Assembly: GCF_000725485.1 (NCBI RefSeq) | Contig: NZ_JOAG01000019.1 | Coordinates: 1 to 64,000 of the forward strand | Source of the DNA: Nonomuraea candida | GTDB taxonomy: Bacteria; Actinomycetota; Actinomycetes; Streptosporangiales; Streptosporangiaceae | DNA: 64,000 nucleotides | Reading direction: 5' to 3' | Shown here: one piece after another, positions 8,463-16,587 of the stretch | Numbering within the stretch: the stretch's first letter is position 1 | How the letters are laid out: every line of letters begins with the position of its first letter | Position numbers and translations under genes: made by a program | The notes under the pieces: model-generated | What the model saw: the letters and a program-made list of their open reading frames with translations, nothing else | Databases searched by the model: none | Told to the model about the DNA's origin: nothing

Positions 8463-8894
8463 TTAGGCGAACTCCTTCCCGAAATCGAACGTCCGCCACC
8501 GTTCCGGGCGAATCCGGAAGGTCACCCAGTCGCCCAGCCCGTCCCGGATGGTGGTGAAGAAGCGTTCGCCCTGCTCGGGGCCGAGGTAGCGGATCGACCA
8601 GTCGCGGTACTCGCCAGGGTCGGTCGGCTCGTAACCGGCCACGGGGCCGTCCACGGAGACGTACTTGTACGGCATCGCCTCCTGCTGCACGGCGAACCCG
8701 ACGGAGGCGGCCCCGCGGATCAGGTCGTGCTTGCGGGTGCCCGCGGCCGTGCTGATCCGGATGTCGCCGCCGGGGGCGTAGCCGTACCAGATGGGGACCA
8801 GCAGCGGCGCGGGCCCGTCGGGCACGCTGAGCACGCCGATGTGCGTGCCGGCCAGGAACTCCTCGCGTTCCTTGACGCTCATTCTGGTGGACAC
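8463..8894 (-). CDS. Pyridoxamine 5'-phosphate oxidase-family protein
   Basis: A 143-residue split beta-barrel protein with segments typical of FMN- or F420-dependent oxidoreductases and PPOX-like proteins: LAGTHIGVLSVPDGPAP near the N-terminus, VPIWYGYAPGGDIRIST, and KYVSVDGPVAGYEP. The family reduces diverse substrates or binds flavin or heme; the cofactor cannot be told from sequence. It lies between the NAD(P)-dependent oxidoreductase and the SARP gene on the same strand with 10-13-base gaps, so the three are probably cotranscribed. Confidence 0.8.
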   Translation of the reverse strand: MSTRMSVKEREEFLAGTHIGVLSVPDGPAPLLVPIWYGYAPGGDIRISTAAGTRKHDLIRGAASVGFAVQQEAMPYKYVSVDGPVAGYEPTDPGEYRDWSIRYLGPEQGERFFTTIRDGLGDWVTFRIRPERWRTFDFGKEFA

Positions 8895-8907
8895 GTGATC
8901 TCTCCCC

Positions 8908-9921
8908 TCAGCCCAGCCGGACGAGCATCTTGCCGGTGTTGGCGCCGCTCAGCACGCCGAGCAGGGCCGCCGGGGCCCGTTCGATGCCCTCCTCGACAGT
9001 CTGCTCGTAGCGCAGGGAACCGTCGGCGATCCACGCCGAACCCCGCTCGATCCACTCGGGGAACAGGTCGAAGTGGAAGTTGATCAGCATGCCGCGCAGC
9101 GTGGCGTTCCTGGCGGCGAGCCGGAACAGGTTGTCCGGCCCCGGCACCGGCTCGGTGGCGTTGTAGCCCGAGATCGCGCCGACCATCCCGATCCGGCCGT
9201 TGTCGCGCAGCGCCGCGATGGCGGCGTGGAGGTGGTCGCCGCCGACGTTGTCCAGGTAGACGTCGATCCCGTCGGGGGCCGCCTCGGCCAGTTGCGCGGC
9301 GATCGGCGCGGCCCTGTAGTCCAGCCCCTCGTCGAAGCCGAACTCCGTGACGAGCCGCTTCGCCTTGTCCGGCCCGCCCGCCGAGCCGATGACCTTCGCC
9401 GCGCCCAGCTTCCTGGCGATCTGCCCGGCGATGCTGCCCACCGCGCCGGCGGCGGCCGAGATCCACACCACGTCACCCTGCTGGACCGGGGAGACCCGGG
9501 TCAGCGTCGCGTACGCCGTCAGCCCGGTCGTGCCCAGCGGCCCGAGATACGCCTCGGCGGGCGCCACGCTGGTGTCCACCACGGTGGCCTCGGCCGCGTC
9601 CAGCACGGCGTACTCCCGCCAGCCCAGGAAATGCGTCACCACGCTGCCCACCGGGACGGTCTCGGCCCGGGAGGCGACCACCTCGCCGACGGCGCTGCCC
9701 AGCAGCGGCGCGCCCAGCTCGTACGGCCGGGCGTACGAGACGTCTTCGTTCATCCACTCCCGCATGTACGGGTCCACCGACATCCACGTGTTGCGGACCA
9801 CGATCTGCCCCTCGCCGGGCTGGGGGACGCGGGTCTGCGCGAGCTCGAAGTCTGCGGGGACGGGCTCGCCCACCGGGCGGGCGGCCAGTCGGATCTCACG
9901 GCTGATCAGTTCGTCTCTCAT
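8908..9921 (-). CDS. NADP-dependent oxidoreductase, MDR/prostaglandin-reductase type
   Basis: A 337-residue medium-chain dehydrogenase/reductase of the curcumin/prostaglandin reductase branch (CurA-like). It has the catalytic-domain segment NTWMSVDPYMREWM, a Rossmann fold with AAAGAVGSIAGQIA and the dinucleotide loop VIGSAGG, and the C-terminal LRGMLINFH segment. Such enzymes reduce the double bond of alpha,beta-unsaturated carbonyls with NADPH and need no zinc. The ATG at 9921 matches the family N-terminus; the open frame extends further but upstream codons include the rplA terminator palindrome. Confidence 0.88.
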   Translation of the reverse strand: MRDELISREIRLAARPVGEPVPADFELAQTRVPQPGEGQIVVRNTWMSVDPYMREWMNEDVSYARPYELGAPLLGSAVGEVVASRAETVPVGSVVTHFLGWREYAVLDAAEATVVDTSVAPAEAYLGPLGTTGLTAYATLTRVSPVQQGDVVWISAAAGAVGSIAGQIARKLGAAKVIGSAGGPDKAKRLVTEFGFDEGLDYRAAPIAAQLAEAAPDGIDVYLDNVGGDHLHAAIAALRDNGRIGMVGAISGYNATEPVPGPDNLFRLAARNATLRGMLINFHFDLFPEWIERGSAWIADGSLRYEQTVEEGIERAPAALLGVLSGANTGKMLVRLG

Positions 9922-10022
9922 GCCCCTTACGATGCCGCCCACCGCTTTGGGTTCCCTTTGGGTTCCCTTCGGCGCCCGCACGGCAGGCGCGGGTCGCGGC
10001 CGTACGGGCCCGGGAACGCGGA

Positions 10023-10054
10023 ACGCCCCCGCCCGATCGATCGGGCGGGGGCGT
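10023..10054. terminator. Perfect 16+16 palindrome after rplA
   Basis: ACGCCCCCGCCCGATC is followed immediately by its exact reverse complement, giving a GC-rich stem 18 bases beyond the rplA stop. It has no T-tract, typical for high-GC actinomycete terminators, and should end rplKA transcription on the minus strand. Confidence 0.82.
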
Positions 10055-10072
10055 CCGTGGAACGCTGAGGGC

Positions 10073-10792
10073 TCAGGCCTCCAGCTCGGCCGTGAGGCCG
10101 CGCGTGAGGTTGGGGTCGACCGGGACACCCGGGCCCATCGTCGTGGAGAAGGTGACCTTCTTCAGGTAACGGCCCTTGGCCGCCGACGGCTTGAGACGCA
10201 GCACCTCGTCGAGGGCGGCGGCGTAGTTCTCGATGAGCTGACGCTCGTCGAACGACGTCTTGCCGATGATGAAGTGCAGGTTGGCCTGCCGGTCGGTGCG
10301 GAACTCGATCTTGCCGCCCTTGATCTCCGTCACGGCCTTGGCGACGTCGGGCGTCACGGTGCCGGTCTTCGGGTTGGGCATGAGGCCACGCGGGCCGAGC
10401 ACGCGGCCCAGGCGGCCGACCTTGCCCATGAGGTCGGGGGTGGCGACCACGGCGTCGAACTCGTTGAGCCGGTTGCCCTTGGCGATCTCGTCGATCAGCT
10501 CGTCGGCGCCGACGATGTCGGCGCCCGCCTCGCGGGCCGCCTCGGCACGGTCACCGGTCGCGAAGACCAGGACCCGGGCGGTCTTGCCGGTGCCGTGCGG
10601 GAGGTTGACCGTGCCACGCACGATCTGGTCGGCCTTGCGAGGGTCGACGCCGAGCCGGAGCGCGACCTCCACGGTGGCGTCGAACTTGGTGGTCGACGTC
10701 TCCTTGGCCAGCTTCGCGGCCTCGACGGGCGTGTAGAGCTTGTCGCGGTCTACCTTGGCGGCCGCGTCTTTGTGCGCCTTGCTGCGCTGCAT
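10073..10792 (-). CDS. rplA: 50S ribosomal protein L1
   Basis: A 239-residue L1 protein with the usual N-terminus ([20 protein letters not shown]), the domain II segment [16 protein letters not shown] and the RNA-binding motif [10 protein letters not shown] near the end. L1 forms the mobile L1 stalk on 23S rRNA and in many bacteria autoregulates rplKA translation. It follows rplK after 66 bases and ends just before a palindromic terminator. Confidence 0.98.
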   Translation of the reverse strand: MQRSKAHKDAAAKVDRDKLYTPVEAAKLAKETSTTKFDATVEVALRLGVDPRKADQIVRGTVNLPHGTGKTARVLVFATGDRAEAAREAGADIVGADELIDEIAKGNRLNEFDAVVATPDLMGKVGRLGRVLGPRGLMPNPKTGTVTPDVAKAVTEIKGGKIEFRTDRQANLHFIIGKTSFDERQLIENYAAALDEVLRLKPSAAKGRYLKKVTFSTTMGPGVPVDPNLTRGLTAELEA

Positions 10793-10858
10793 TTCATACT
10801 CCTAGTGGTGTCCGGGCCTGCCATGACGACGGCCCTCCCACGATGTCTGGGAAGGTGA

Positions 10859-11287
10859 CTACTCGACCGTGATGCCCATGGACCGGGCGGTGCCGGCGAT
10901 GATCTTCTCGGCCGCCTCGATGTCGTTGGCGTTGAGGTCGGGCATCTTCGTCTCGGCGATGCTGCGCAGCTGCTCACGGCTGAGCTTGCCCACCTTGTCG
11001 CGGTGCGGGACCGCGCTGCCCTTGTCGAGACCCAGGGCCTTCTTGATCAGCTCAGGCGCCGGAGGCGTCTTCGTGACGAAGGTGAAGCTGCGGTCTTCGA
11101 AAATGGTGATCTCAACGGGGATGATGTTGCCCCGCTGAGCCTCCGTCGCAGCGTTGTACTGCTTGACGAAGTCCATGATGTTGACGCCGTGGGGACCGAG
11201 GGCGGTACCCACGGGCGGCGCCGGGGTGGCCTGGCCGGCCGGAAGCTGCACCTTGACGAGTGCGGCGATTTTCTTCTTCGGAGGCAT
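10859..11287 (-). CDS. rplK: 50S ribosomal protein L11
   Basis: A 142-residue L11 with the conserved N-terminus [39 protein letters not shown] and the C-terminal rRNA-binding domain ([20 protein letters not shown]). It binds the GTPase-associated centre of 23S rRNA, and in actinomycetes affects stringent response and thiopeptide sensitivity. First gene of the rplKA pair. Confidence 0.98.
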   Translation of the reverse strand: MPPKKKIAALVKVQLPAGQATPAPPVGTALGPHGVNIMDFVKQYNAATEAQRGNIIPVEITIFEDRSFTFVTKTPPAPELIKKALGLDKGSAVPHRDKVGKLSREQLRSIAETKMPDLNANDIEAAEKIIAGTARSMGITVE

Positions 11288-11318
11288 TTGTCCTTCTCCG
11301 GGTCCTGATTGCGATGCC

Positions 11319-11379
11319 GTCCGGCCCGAAGGATTGCGGGCCCGGACATGTCGGAGGCCGCCCTCGCGATAAGGCGGCC
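11319..11379 (-). other. Two hairpins between nusG and rplK
   Basis: In the 121-base spacer, GGCCGCC (11356-11362) pairs with GGCGGCC (11373-11379), and GTCCGG-CCCG pairs with CGGG-CCGGAC (11319-11347). The first could terminate nusG transcription; the second lies in the presumed rplK leader, where L1 or other control would act. No clear promoter was found here. Confidence 0.5.
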
Positions 11380-11408
11380 GACCGAACGTCTAAGTGTAAG
11401 TGATCGTC

Positions 11409-12173
11409 TCAGATCTTCGAGACCTGGTTGAACGAGAGCTCCACCGGCGTCTCACGGCCGAAGATCGAAACGAGCACCTTGAGCTTCTGCGACTCGGGGC
11501 TGATCTCGCTGACCGAGGCCGGCAGCGTGGCGAACGGGCCGTCCATGACGGTGACGGACTCGCCGATCTCGAACTCGACCGTGGGGCCCGAGGCCGCCTT
11601 GGTCGTGGTCTTCTTGGCCTCTTCCGTCGGCTCCGGCGCCAGCAGCTTGGCGACCTCGTCGAGGCTGAGCGGGCTCGGCTTGTTGGACAGGCCCACGAAC
11701 CCGGTCACGCCGGGCGTGTTGCGCACCGCGGCCCAGGACTCGTCGGTCAGCTCCATGCGCACCAGGACATAGCCGGGCAGCACGCGCTCCTTGACCGGCA
11801 CCTTCTTGCCGCTCTTGAACTCCTGGACGGTGTGCGTCGGCACCTCGACCTGGTAGATGTAGTCCTCCATGTTGAGCGACACGTTGCGGCTCTCGATGTT
11901 GGACTTCACGCGGTTCTCGTAACCGGCGTAGGAGTGAATGACATACCACTCGCCGGGCAGCCCGCGCAGCGAGCTCTTGAACTCCTCGACGGGGTCGACA
12001 TCGGGAAGATCCGCAGCGTCCTCGACGGCGTCGGCCTCTTCCTCGGCCTCCTCGTCGCTCTCCTCGACCTCGGCCTCTTCGAGAGCCGCCTCGGCGGACT
12101 CCTCAGCGGCCTCTTCCAGCTCGTCGCCCCACTCGTCGCGGGACTCGTCCGCCGGAACTGAAGACTCGGACAC
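11409..12173 (-). CDS. nusG: Transcription termination/antitermination factor NusG
   Basis: A 254-residue NusG with a long acidic N-terminal extension (about residues 10-70, rich in Glu, Asp and Ala) typical of actinobacteria, then the NGN domain ([20 protein letters not shown]) and a C-terminal KOW domain ([16 protein letters not shown]). NusG binds RNA polymerase and, through KOW, Rho or ribosomal protein S10. The GTG at 12173 with AGAGGAAG upstream is chosen; the open frame runs further into the secE spacer. It follows secE after 68 bases. Confidence 0.96.
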   Translation of the reverse strand: MSESSVPADESRDEWGDELEEAAEESAEAALEEAEVEESDEEAEEEADAVEDAADLPDVDPVEEFKSSLRGLPGEWYVIHSYAGYENRVKSNIESRNVSLNMEDYIYQVEVPTHTVQEFKSGKKVPVKERVLPGYVLVRMELTDESWAAVRNTPGVTGFVGLSNKPSPLSLDEVAKLLAPEPTEEAKKTTTKAASGPTVEFEIGESVTVMDGPFATLPASVSEISPESQKLKVLVSIFGRETPVELSFNQVSKI

Positions 12174-12241
12174 GGTGACTCTTCCTCTTTCGTGGTTTTC
12201 GAATGGCGACTCCGTCAGGCGACCCACCCGCGGCGTCTCGG

Positions 12242-12487
12242 TCAGGATCCGCCGAAGATGCGGAGGACCGCCCATCCCAGGGCGCTGTCGAGCCCGTACA
12301 CGATCGCAACCATGATCAGAACGAATATCAGAACGACCGTGGTGTAGGTGATGAGATCCTTGCGTGTCGGCCAGATGACCTTACGCAGCTCGTTGACGAT
12401 CTGCCGATAGAAGAGGGCAGGAGACGTGCGGGTCTTCTTCTCGCCACTAGGCTTGTCTGCGGTCTCGCCGCGCGTGTCGATCGCCAC
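12242..12487 (-). CDS. secE: Preprotein translocase subunit SecE
   Basis: An 81-residue protein with the conserved amphipathic helix [20 protein letters not shown] followed by a single membrane helix ([20 protein letters not shown]). It stabilises SecY in the translocon. The GTG at 12487 is preferred because GGTGAGG lies just upstream and homologues begin near this point; a TTG at 12514 would add nine residues. Adjacent to tRNA-Trp and nusG as in most actinomycetes. Confidence 0.95.
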   Translation of the reverse strand: MAIDTRGETADKPSGEKKTRTSPALFYRQIVNELRKVIWPTRKDLITYTTVVLIFVLIMVAIVYGLDSALGWAVLRIFGGS

Positions 12488-12564
12488 AGTCCTCACCTGA
12501 TCCGTCGTATCCAACGCAGTTTTGCGGCGCGCTTACACGCCTATTGTTGCGCGGACCGCACTCG

Positions 12565-12637
12565 CAGGGCACGAGGGACTCGAACCCCCAACCGCCGGTT
12601 TTGGAGACCGGTGCGCTACCAATTGCGCCAGTGCCCT
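12565..12637 (-). tRNA. tRNA-Trp (CCA)
   Basis: A 73-nt cloverleaf on the minus strand. The acceptor stem AGGGCAC pairs with GTGCCCT, the D-arm contains GCGCAATTGGTAGCGC, the anticodon loop is CTCCAAA with anticodon CCA, and the T-arm contains GGTTCGAGTCC. CCA is not encoded. Its position directly upstream of secE-nusG is the usual actinobacterial arrangement. Confidence 0.97.
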
Positions 12638-12806
12638 ATGTCGTAGACCAGACTACCCTGATCGACTCACTGCCTGGACCGAACCGCTCGCCGACATGCG
12701 GCGGAAGGACCAGGCGAAAGCATACGGGTACTTGCCCCGTTCGTCGAACCAGAACGTGATCGCCCAGGTCACGCGCGCGGAGGAGCGTGCGTGGGAGCAT
12801 GGACGC

Positions 12807-14015
12807 ATGTCCACCCGACCCCGCGTCTCCGCGAGAATTTCCGCGATATCCGAGTCCGCCACCCTGGCCGTGGACGCCAAGGCGAAGGCGATGAAGGCGG
12901 CCGGGCGCCCCGTCATCGGCTTCGGCGCCGGCGAGCCCGACTTCCCGACGCCCGGCTACATCGTCGAGGCGGCGATCGAGGCGGCCCGCGACCCGCGCTT
13001 CCACAAGTACACCCCCGCCGGTGGTCTGCCCGAGCTGAAGAAGGCGATCGCCGACAAGACCGCGCGCGACTCCGGCTACGCGGTCGAGCCCTCGCAGGTG
13101 CTGGTCACCAACGGTGGCAAGCAGGCGGTGTACGAAGCGTTCGCGACGCTGCTCGACCCCGGCGACGAGGTCCTGGTCGTCGCGCCCTACTGGACGACCT
13201 ACCCCGAGGCGATCAAGCTGGCCGGGGGCGTGCAGGTGGACGTGGTGACCGACGAGTCCACCGGCTACCTGGCGAGCGTGGCGCAACTGGAGGCGGCGCG
13301 CACGGGGCGGACGAAGGCGCTGCTGTTCGTCTCGCCGTCCAACCCGACGGGGGCCGTCTACTCGCGCGAGCAGACGGTGGAGATCGGCCGGTGGGCGGCC
13401 GAGCACGGCCTGTGGGTCGTCACCGACGAGATCTACGAGCACCTCGTGTACGGCGACGCCGAGTTCACCAGCATCGCCACGGCCGTGCCCGAGCTGGGCG
13501 ACCAGGTCGTGATCCTCAACGGCGTGGCCAAGACGTACGCGATGACCGGGTGGCGGGTGGGCTGGCTGATCGGCCCGTCCGACGTGGTCAAGGCCGCCAC
13601 CAACCTGCAGTCGCACGCCACCTCCAACGTCTCCAACGTGGCCCAGATGGCGGCGCTGGCGGCGGTGTCGGGCGATCTGTCGGCGGTGGCGGAGATGCGG
13701 GCCGCGTTCGACCGGCGGCGTCAGACGATGGTCCGGATGCTCAACGAGATCCCGGGCGTGTTCTGCCCCGAGCCGAGGGGGGCGTTCTACGCGTACCCAT
13801 CGGTCAAGGAGCTGGTCGGCAAGGAGCTGCGCGGTCGGCGGCCGCTGTCGTCGGGCGAGCTGGCGGAGCTGATCCTGGAGGAGGCCGAGGTGGCCGTGGT
13901 GCCCGGTGAGGCGTTCGGCACGCCCGGCTACTTCCGCCTGTCCTACGCGCTGGGTGACAACGACCTGGTCGAGGGCGTCAGCCGGCTGGGCAAGCTGCTG
14001 TCCGAGGCGCGCTGA
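12807..14015 (+). CDS. Aspartate aminotransferase (class I, PLP-dependent)
   Basis: A 402-residue fold-type I aminotransferase. It has [13 protein letters not shown] near the N-terminus, [10 protein letters not shown], the substrate/cofactor segment [21 protein letters not shown] with the PLP-binding Asp and Tyr, the Schiff-base lysine in [16 protein letters not shown], and the C-terminal Arg in FRLSYA. It likely transfers amino groups between aspartate and 2-oxoglutarate; prephenate specificity, seen in some relatives, cannot be excluded. The ATG at 12807 fits the family start, with GGGAG upstream. Its stop codon lies in a 15-bp tandem repeat. Divergent from tRNA-Trp/secE. Confidence 0.9.
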   Translation: MSTRPRVSARISAISESATLAVDAKAKAMKAAGRPVIGFGAGEPDFPTPGYIVEAAIEAARDPRFHKYTPAGGLPELKKAIADKTARDSGYAVEPSQVLVTNGGKQAVYEAFATLLDPGDEVLVVAPYWTTYPEAIKLAGGVQVDVVTDESTGYLASVAQLEAARTGRTKALLFVSPSNPTGAVYSREQTVEIGRWAAEHGLWVVTDEIYEHLVYGDAEFTSIATAVPELGDQVVILNGVAKTYAMTGWRVGWLIGPSDVVKAATNLQSHATSNVSNVAQMAALAAVSGDLSAVAEMRAAFDRRRQTMVRMLNEIPGVFCPEPRGAFYAYPSVKELVGKELRGRRPLSSGELAELILEEAEVAVVPGEAFGTPGYFRLSYALGDNDLVEGVSRLGKLLSEAR

Positions 14016-14054
14016 CGACCCGCGCGCTGACGACCCGCCCGCTGACGACCCGCC
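14010..14054. repeat. Three 15-bp tandem repeats carrying the aminotransferase stop
   Basis: CGCTGACGACCCGCG-like units at 14010-14024, 14025-14039 and 14040-14054. The authentic TGA at 14013-14015 is in the first unit and, because the period is five codons, in-frame TGAs recur in the second and third. Confidence 0.93.
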
Positions 14055-14100
14055 GGCGCGGCGCCGCGCCGGCCACCCGCGCCGACGACAGCCGACCGCC

Positions 14101-14190
14101 GGCGGTGGGTCAGCCGGCGGTGGGTCAGCCGGCGGTGGGTCAGCCGGCGGTGGGTCAGCCGGCGGTGGGTCAGCCGGCGGTGGGTCAGCC
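14101..14190. repeat. Six 15-bp tandem repeats carrying the lipoprotein stop
   Basis: GGCGGTGGGTCAGCC is repeated six times without change from 14101 to 14190, with a partial seventh inside the coding end. On the minus strand the TGA stop of the lipoprotein gene (14185-14187) is in the unit nearest the gene, and an in-frame TGA recurs in each of the others. Confidence 0.96.
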
Positions 14191-14730
14191 GGCGGTGATG
14201 TCGGTGGCGAGCGGTTTGATCTCGCTGGTGAGGCCGGGCGTCGCGCCGATGTAGACGGCGGTGCCCGGCTCTTCCAGCCACATGAAGCTGCGCACGCCCG
14301 TACGCGTGGTCCAGCGCAGCGCCGGCTTGCCGTGGTAGGCCGTCAGCGTGGCCTTGCCGACCAGCGTGGCGAACCGCTCGGCGGTGCGCACCCCGCACAC
14401 CACGCCGACGTAGAGGCGCTCGTCGTCGTCGCTCCAGATGCGGCCCTTGACCTTGAGCGGACGCCTGAGCGAGTCGAGGCGGGAGAAGCCGCCCTCGCGG
14501 GTGAGGCCGGCGGGCGCGGCGGGCACCCGGACCTCGGTGCCGCCGCAGGACAGCGGCGGCGTGCCCGAACGGGTGACGGCGGGTTTCGGCGGCGGAAGGG
14601 TGGCCAGGATGTCCGGCTCCTCGCCGCTCCCGGCCGCGCCGCCGCCACCGGCACCGCCGTCACCACCGCCGCCGCCGCTGCCGCACGCCGTGAGCGTGCA
14701 CAGGAGGAGCACCGCTGCCAGCCGCCGCAT
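14185..14730 (-). CDS. Lipoprotein of unknown function
   Basis: A 181-residue protein with a lipoprotein signal peptide ending LTAC (Cys about 16), then a Gly-rich linker (residues 17-34) and a compact domain with two cysteines (SCGG and VVCG), probably disulfide-bonded outside the cell. The segment VKGRIWSDDDERLYVGVVCG gives no family recognition. ATG preceded by GGGGGG. It is convergent with the aminotransferase; only 170 bases, mostly two repeat arrays, separate their stops. Confidence 0.78.
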   Translation of the reverse strand: MRRLAAVLLLCTLTACGSGGGGGDGGAGGGGAAGSGEEPDILATLPPPKPAVTRSGTPPLSCGGTEVRVPAAPAGLTREGGFSRLDSLRRPLKVKGRIWSDDDERLYVGVVCGVRTAERFATLVGKATLTAYHGKPALRWTTRTGVRSFMWLEEPGTAVYIGATPGLTSEIKPLATDITAG

Positions 14731-14761
14731 CGACCCCCCATGACGTTGTCCGGATGACCGC

Positions 14762-15391
14762 CTAGTCTCCTACACGAGTTCTGGCCGAGGCGGCGATTGC
14801 GGCCAGTTCCGCGCCGAGCGCATCGCTCACCCGGATCCACGCGGCCGTGCCCGCGCGTTCGAGCCAGGCGATGACCCGGCCGCCGCCCGGATGCCTGCCG
14901 ACCACGGCCGGCCTGCCGCGCACGGTGACGGCGCGGGCCTCCCGCACGCCGAGGCGCTTGCGGTAGCCGTCCCAGTCGGCGGCCACCGTACCGCGTTCCA
15001 CCTGGGCTTCGACAAATCCGTCCGGCGAGGCGTACCGGGCCGACGCGCCGCCGTCGACGCCCGGCCCGGCCGCGACGGCGCCCCCGCCGCGGCGTTCGAG
15101 CCCCGGGGGCAGGTAGGTGAGCCAGAGGTCGTCGGCGACCACGGCGAGCACCGGGCGGAAGAGCGGCTCGGGACGCGGCCCCCCGGCCGCGCCGCCGGCT
15201 CCCGTACCGGCGTCGGAGGGGCCGGGCGTCGGAGGGCCGGGCGGCACGGGCACCGGTGCGGGGGCGGGGGCCGGGGACGGCAGGGCGGCGCGCGGGGGGC
15301 GTCCGAAACCCGAGGAGAAGATGGCGTAGATGACGAGGGCCGTCGTCACGAGCGCCAGCGCCGCGAGCGCCGCGCGCGGGCCTTCGCCCAT
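14762..15391 (-). CDS. Membrane-anchored protein of unknown function
   Basis: A 209-residue protein: short cytoplasmic N-terminus, one membrane helix (about residues 7-25, ALAALALVTTALVIYAIFSS), a Pro/Ala linker (about 33-60), and an extracytoplasmic domain whose end (RVIAWLERAGTAAWIRVSDA) resembles that of the neighbouring lipoprotein (SFMWLEEPGTAVYIGAT), suggesting the two are distant paralogues. The ATG at 15391 is preferred for its AGGGG; a second ATG lies seven codons upstream. Function not recognised. Confidence 0.7.
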   Translation of the reverse strand: MGEGPRAALAALALVTTALVIYAIFSSGFGRPPRAALPSPAPAPAPVPVPPGPPTPGPSDAGTGAGGAAGGPRPEPLFRPVLAVVADDLWLTYLPPGLERRGGGAVAAGPGVDGGASARYASPDGFVEAQVERGTVAADWDGYRKRLGVREARAVTVRGRPAVVGRHPGGGRVIAWLERAGTAAWIRVSDALGAELAAIAASARTRVGD

Positions 15392-15509
15392 GTCACGCCC
15401 CTGGGGAATCATGCGGTCAATGATCCCCCGGCGCGCCTCGTCCGTACCGTGGGTCCGTCCGGTCTCTGTCCGGGGCACGCGTACCGGCGCTGACGCCGGA
15501 TGGCAAGAT

Positions 15510-16538
15510 ATGCAGATGCTGCGGCCCCTGCACTCGCTTCCCAAGGCCCATCTCCACCTGCACTTCACCGGCTCGATGCGGCATTCGACCCTGATCGAGC
15601 TGGCCAGGGAGCAAGGGCTGCACCTGCCCGACGCGCTGGAGCAGGACTGGCCGCCGAAGCTGCGGGCGACCGACGAGCGGGGCTGGTTCAGGTTCCAGCG
15701 GCTGTACGACATCGCCAGGTCCGTCCTGACTCGCCCGGAATACGTCTACCGGCTCATGCGCGAGGCCGCCGAGGACGAGGCGGCGGCCGGGTCGCGCTGG
15801 CTGGAGATCCAGGTGGACCCGTCGGGCTACGCCCAGCGCTTCGGCGGCCTCACGGCCACGCTGGAGCTGATGCTGGACGCGGTGGACCAGGCGGCCCGGC
15901 ACGCCGGCGTCGGCATGGCGGTGATCGTGGCGGCCAACCGGACCCGCCACCCGCTCGACGCCAACACGCTGGCCCGGCTCGCCACCCAGTACGCCGGCAA
16001 GGGCGTGGTCGGCTTCGGCCTGTCCAACGACGAGCGGCGAGGCCAGGCCAGGGACTTCGAGCGGGCGTTCCGGATCGCCAAGCGGGGCGGGCTGCTGTCC
16101 GTGCCCCACGGGGGCGAGCTGCTGGGCCCGCGCAGCGTCGCGCAGTGCGTGGACGACCTGGGGGCCGACCGGGTGGGGCACGGCGTGCGCGCGGCCGAGG
16201 ACGAGCGGCTCATGCAGCGGCTGGCCGACCGGCAGATCTGCTGCGAGGTCTGCCCCACCTCCAACGTCGGCCTGGGCGTGGCCGAGGAGCCGGCCGGCGT
16301 GCCGGTGCGCCGGCTGTTCGACGCGGGGGTGCCCATCGCGCTGGGCTCCGACGACCCGCTGCTGTTCGGCACGCGCCTGCTGCGCCAGTACGAGCTGGCC
16401 AGGGAGGTGTACGGCTTCAGCGACGCGGAGGTGGCCGAGCTGGCCCGCCAGTCCGTACGGTCGTCCACCGCCCCCGAGTCGGTGCGCAAGGAGCTGCTCA
16501 AGGGCGTGGACGACTGGCTGGCCGGCTCACTGGAGTGA
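15510..16538 (+). CDS. Adenosine deaminase-family enzyme
   Basis: A 342-residue TIM-barrel metal-dependent deaminase. Metal ligands appear in the N-terminal KAHLHLHFTGSM (two histidines), SVPHGGE, the catalytic His region DRVGHGVRA and the Asp pair GSDDPLLF. Family members convert adenosine to inosine. The first motif reads HLHFTGS rather than the usual HVHLEGS, so another aminopurine could be the substrate. ATG at 15510 (or 15516) with no strong ribosome site. The 3' end, including the stop, is tandemly duplicated just downstream. Confidence 0.85.
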   Translation: MQMLRPLHSLPKAHLHLHFTGSMRHSTLIELAREQGLHLPDALEQDWPPKLRATDERGWFRFQRLYDIARSVLTRPEYVYRLMREAAEDEAAAGSRWLEIQVDPSGYAQRFGGLTATLELMLDAVDQAARHAGVGMAVIVAANRTRHPLDANTLARLATQYAGKGVVGFGLSNDERRGQARDFERAFRIAKRGGLLSVPHGGELLGPRSVAQCVDDLGADRVGHGVRAAEDERLMQRLADRQICCEVCPTSNVGLGVAEEPAGVPVRRLFDAGVPIALGSDDPLLFGTRLLRQYELAREVYGFSDAEVAELARQSVRSSTAPESVRKELLKGVDDWLAGSLE

Positions 16539-16587
16539 GAAGGGCGTGAACGACCGGCCGACCGGCCGACCGGCTCACTGGAGTGAG
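16501..16587. repeat. Imperfect duplication of the deaminase 3' end
   Basis: The final 40 bases of coding sequence and stop (16501-16540) recur at 16541-16587: both begin AGGGCGTG-ACGAC and end CCGGCTCACTGGAGTGAG. The copy carries an extra CCGGCCGA-like insertion. CTCACT-GG-AGTGAG is itself a perfect palindrome, so two such hairpins lie between the convergent gene ends; the second contains the stop of the anti-sigma gene. Confidence 0.9.

Noticed and set aside
14101..14190. CRISPR-like array of regular direct repeats
   Set aside because: Units are contiguous 15-bp tandem repeats with no unique spacers and no cas genes anywhere in the window.
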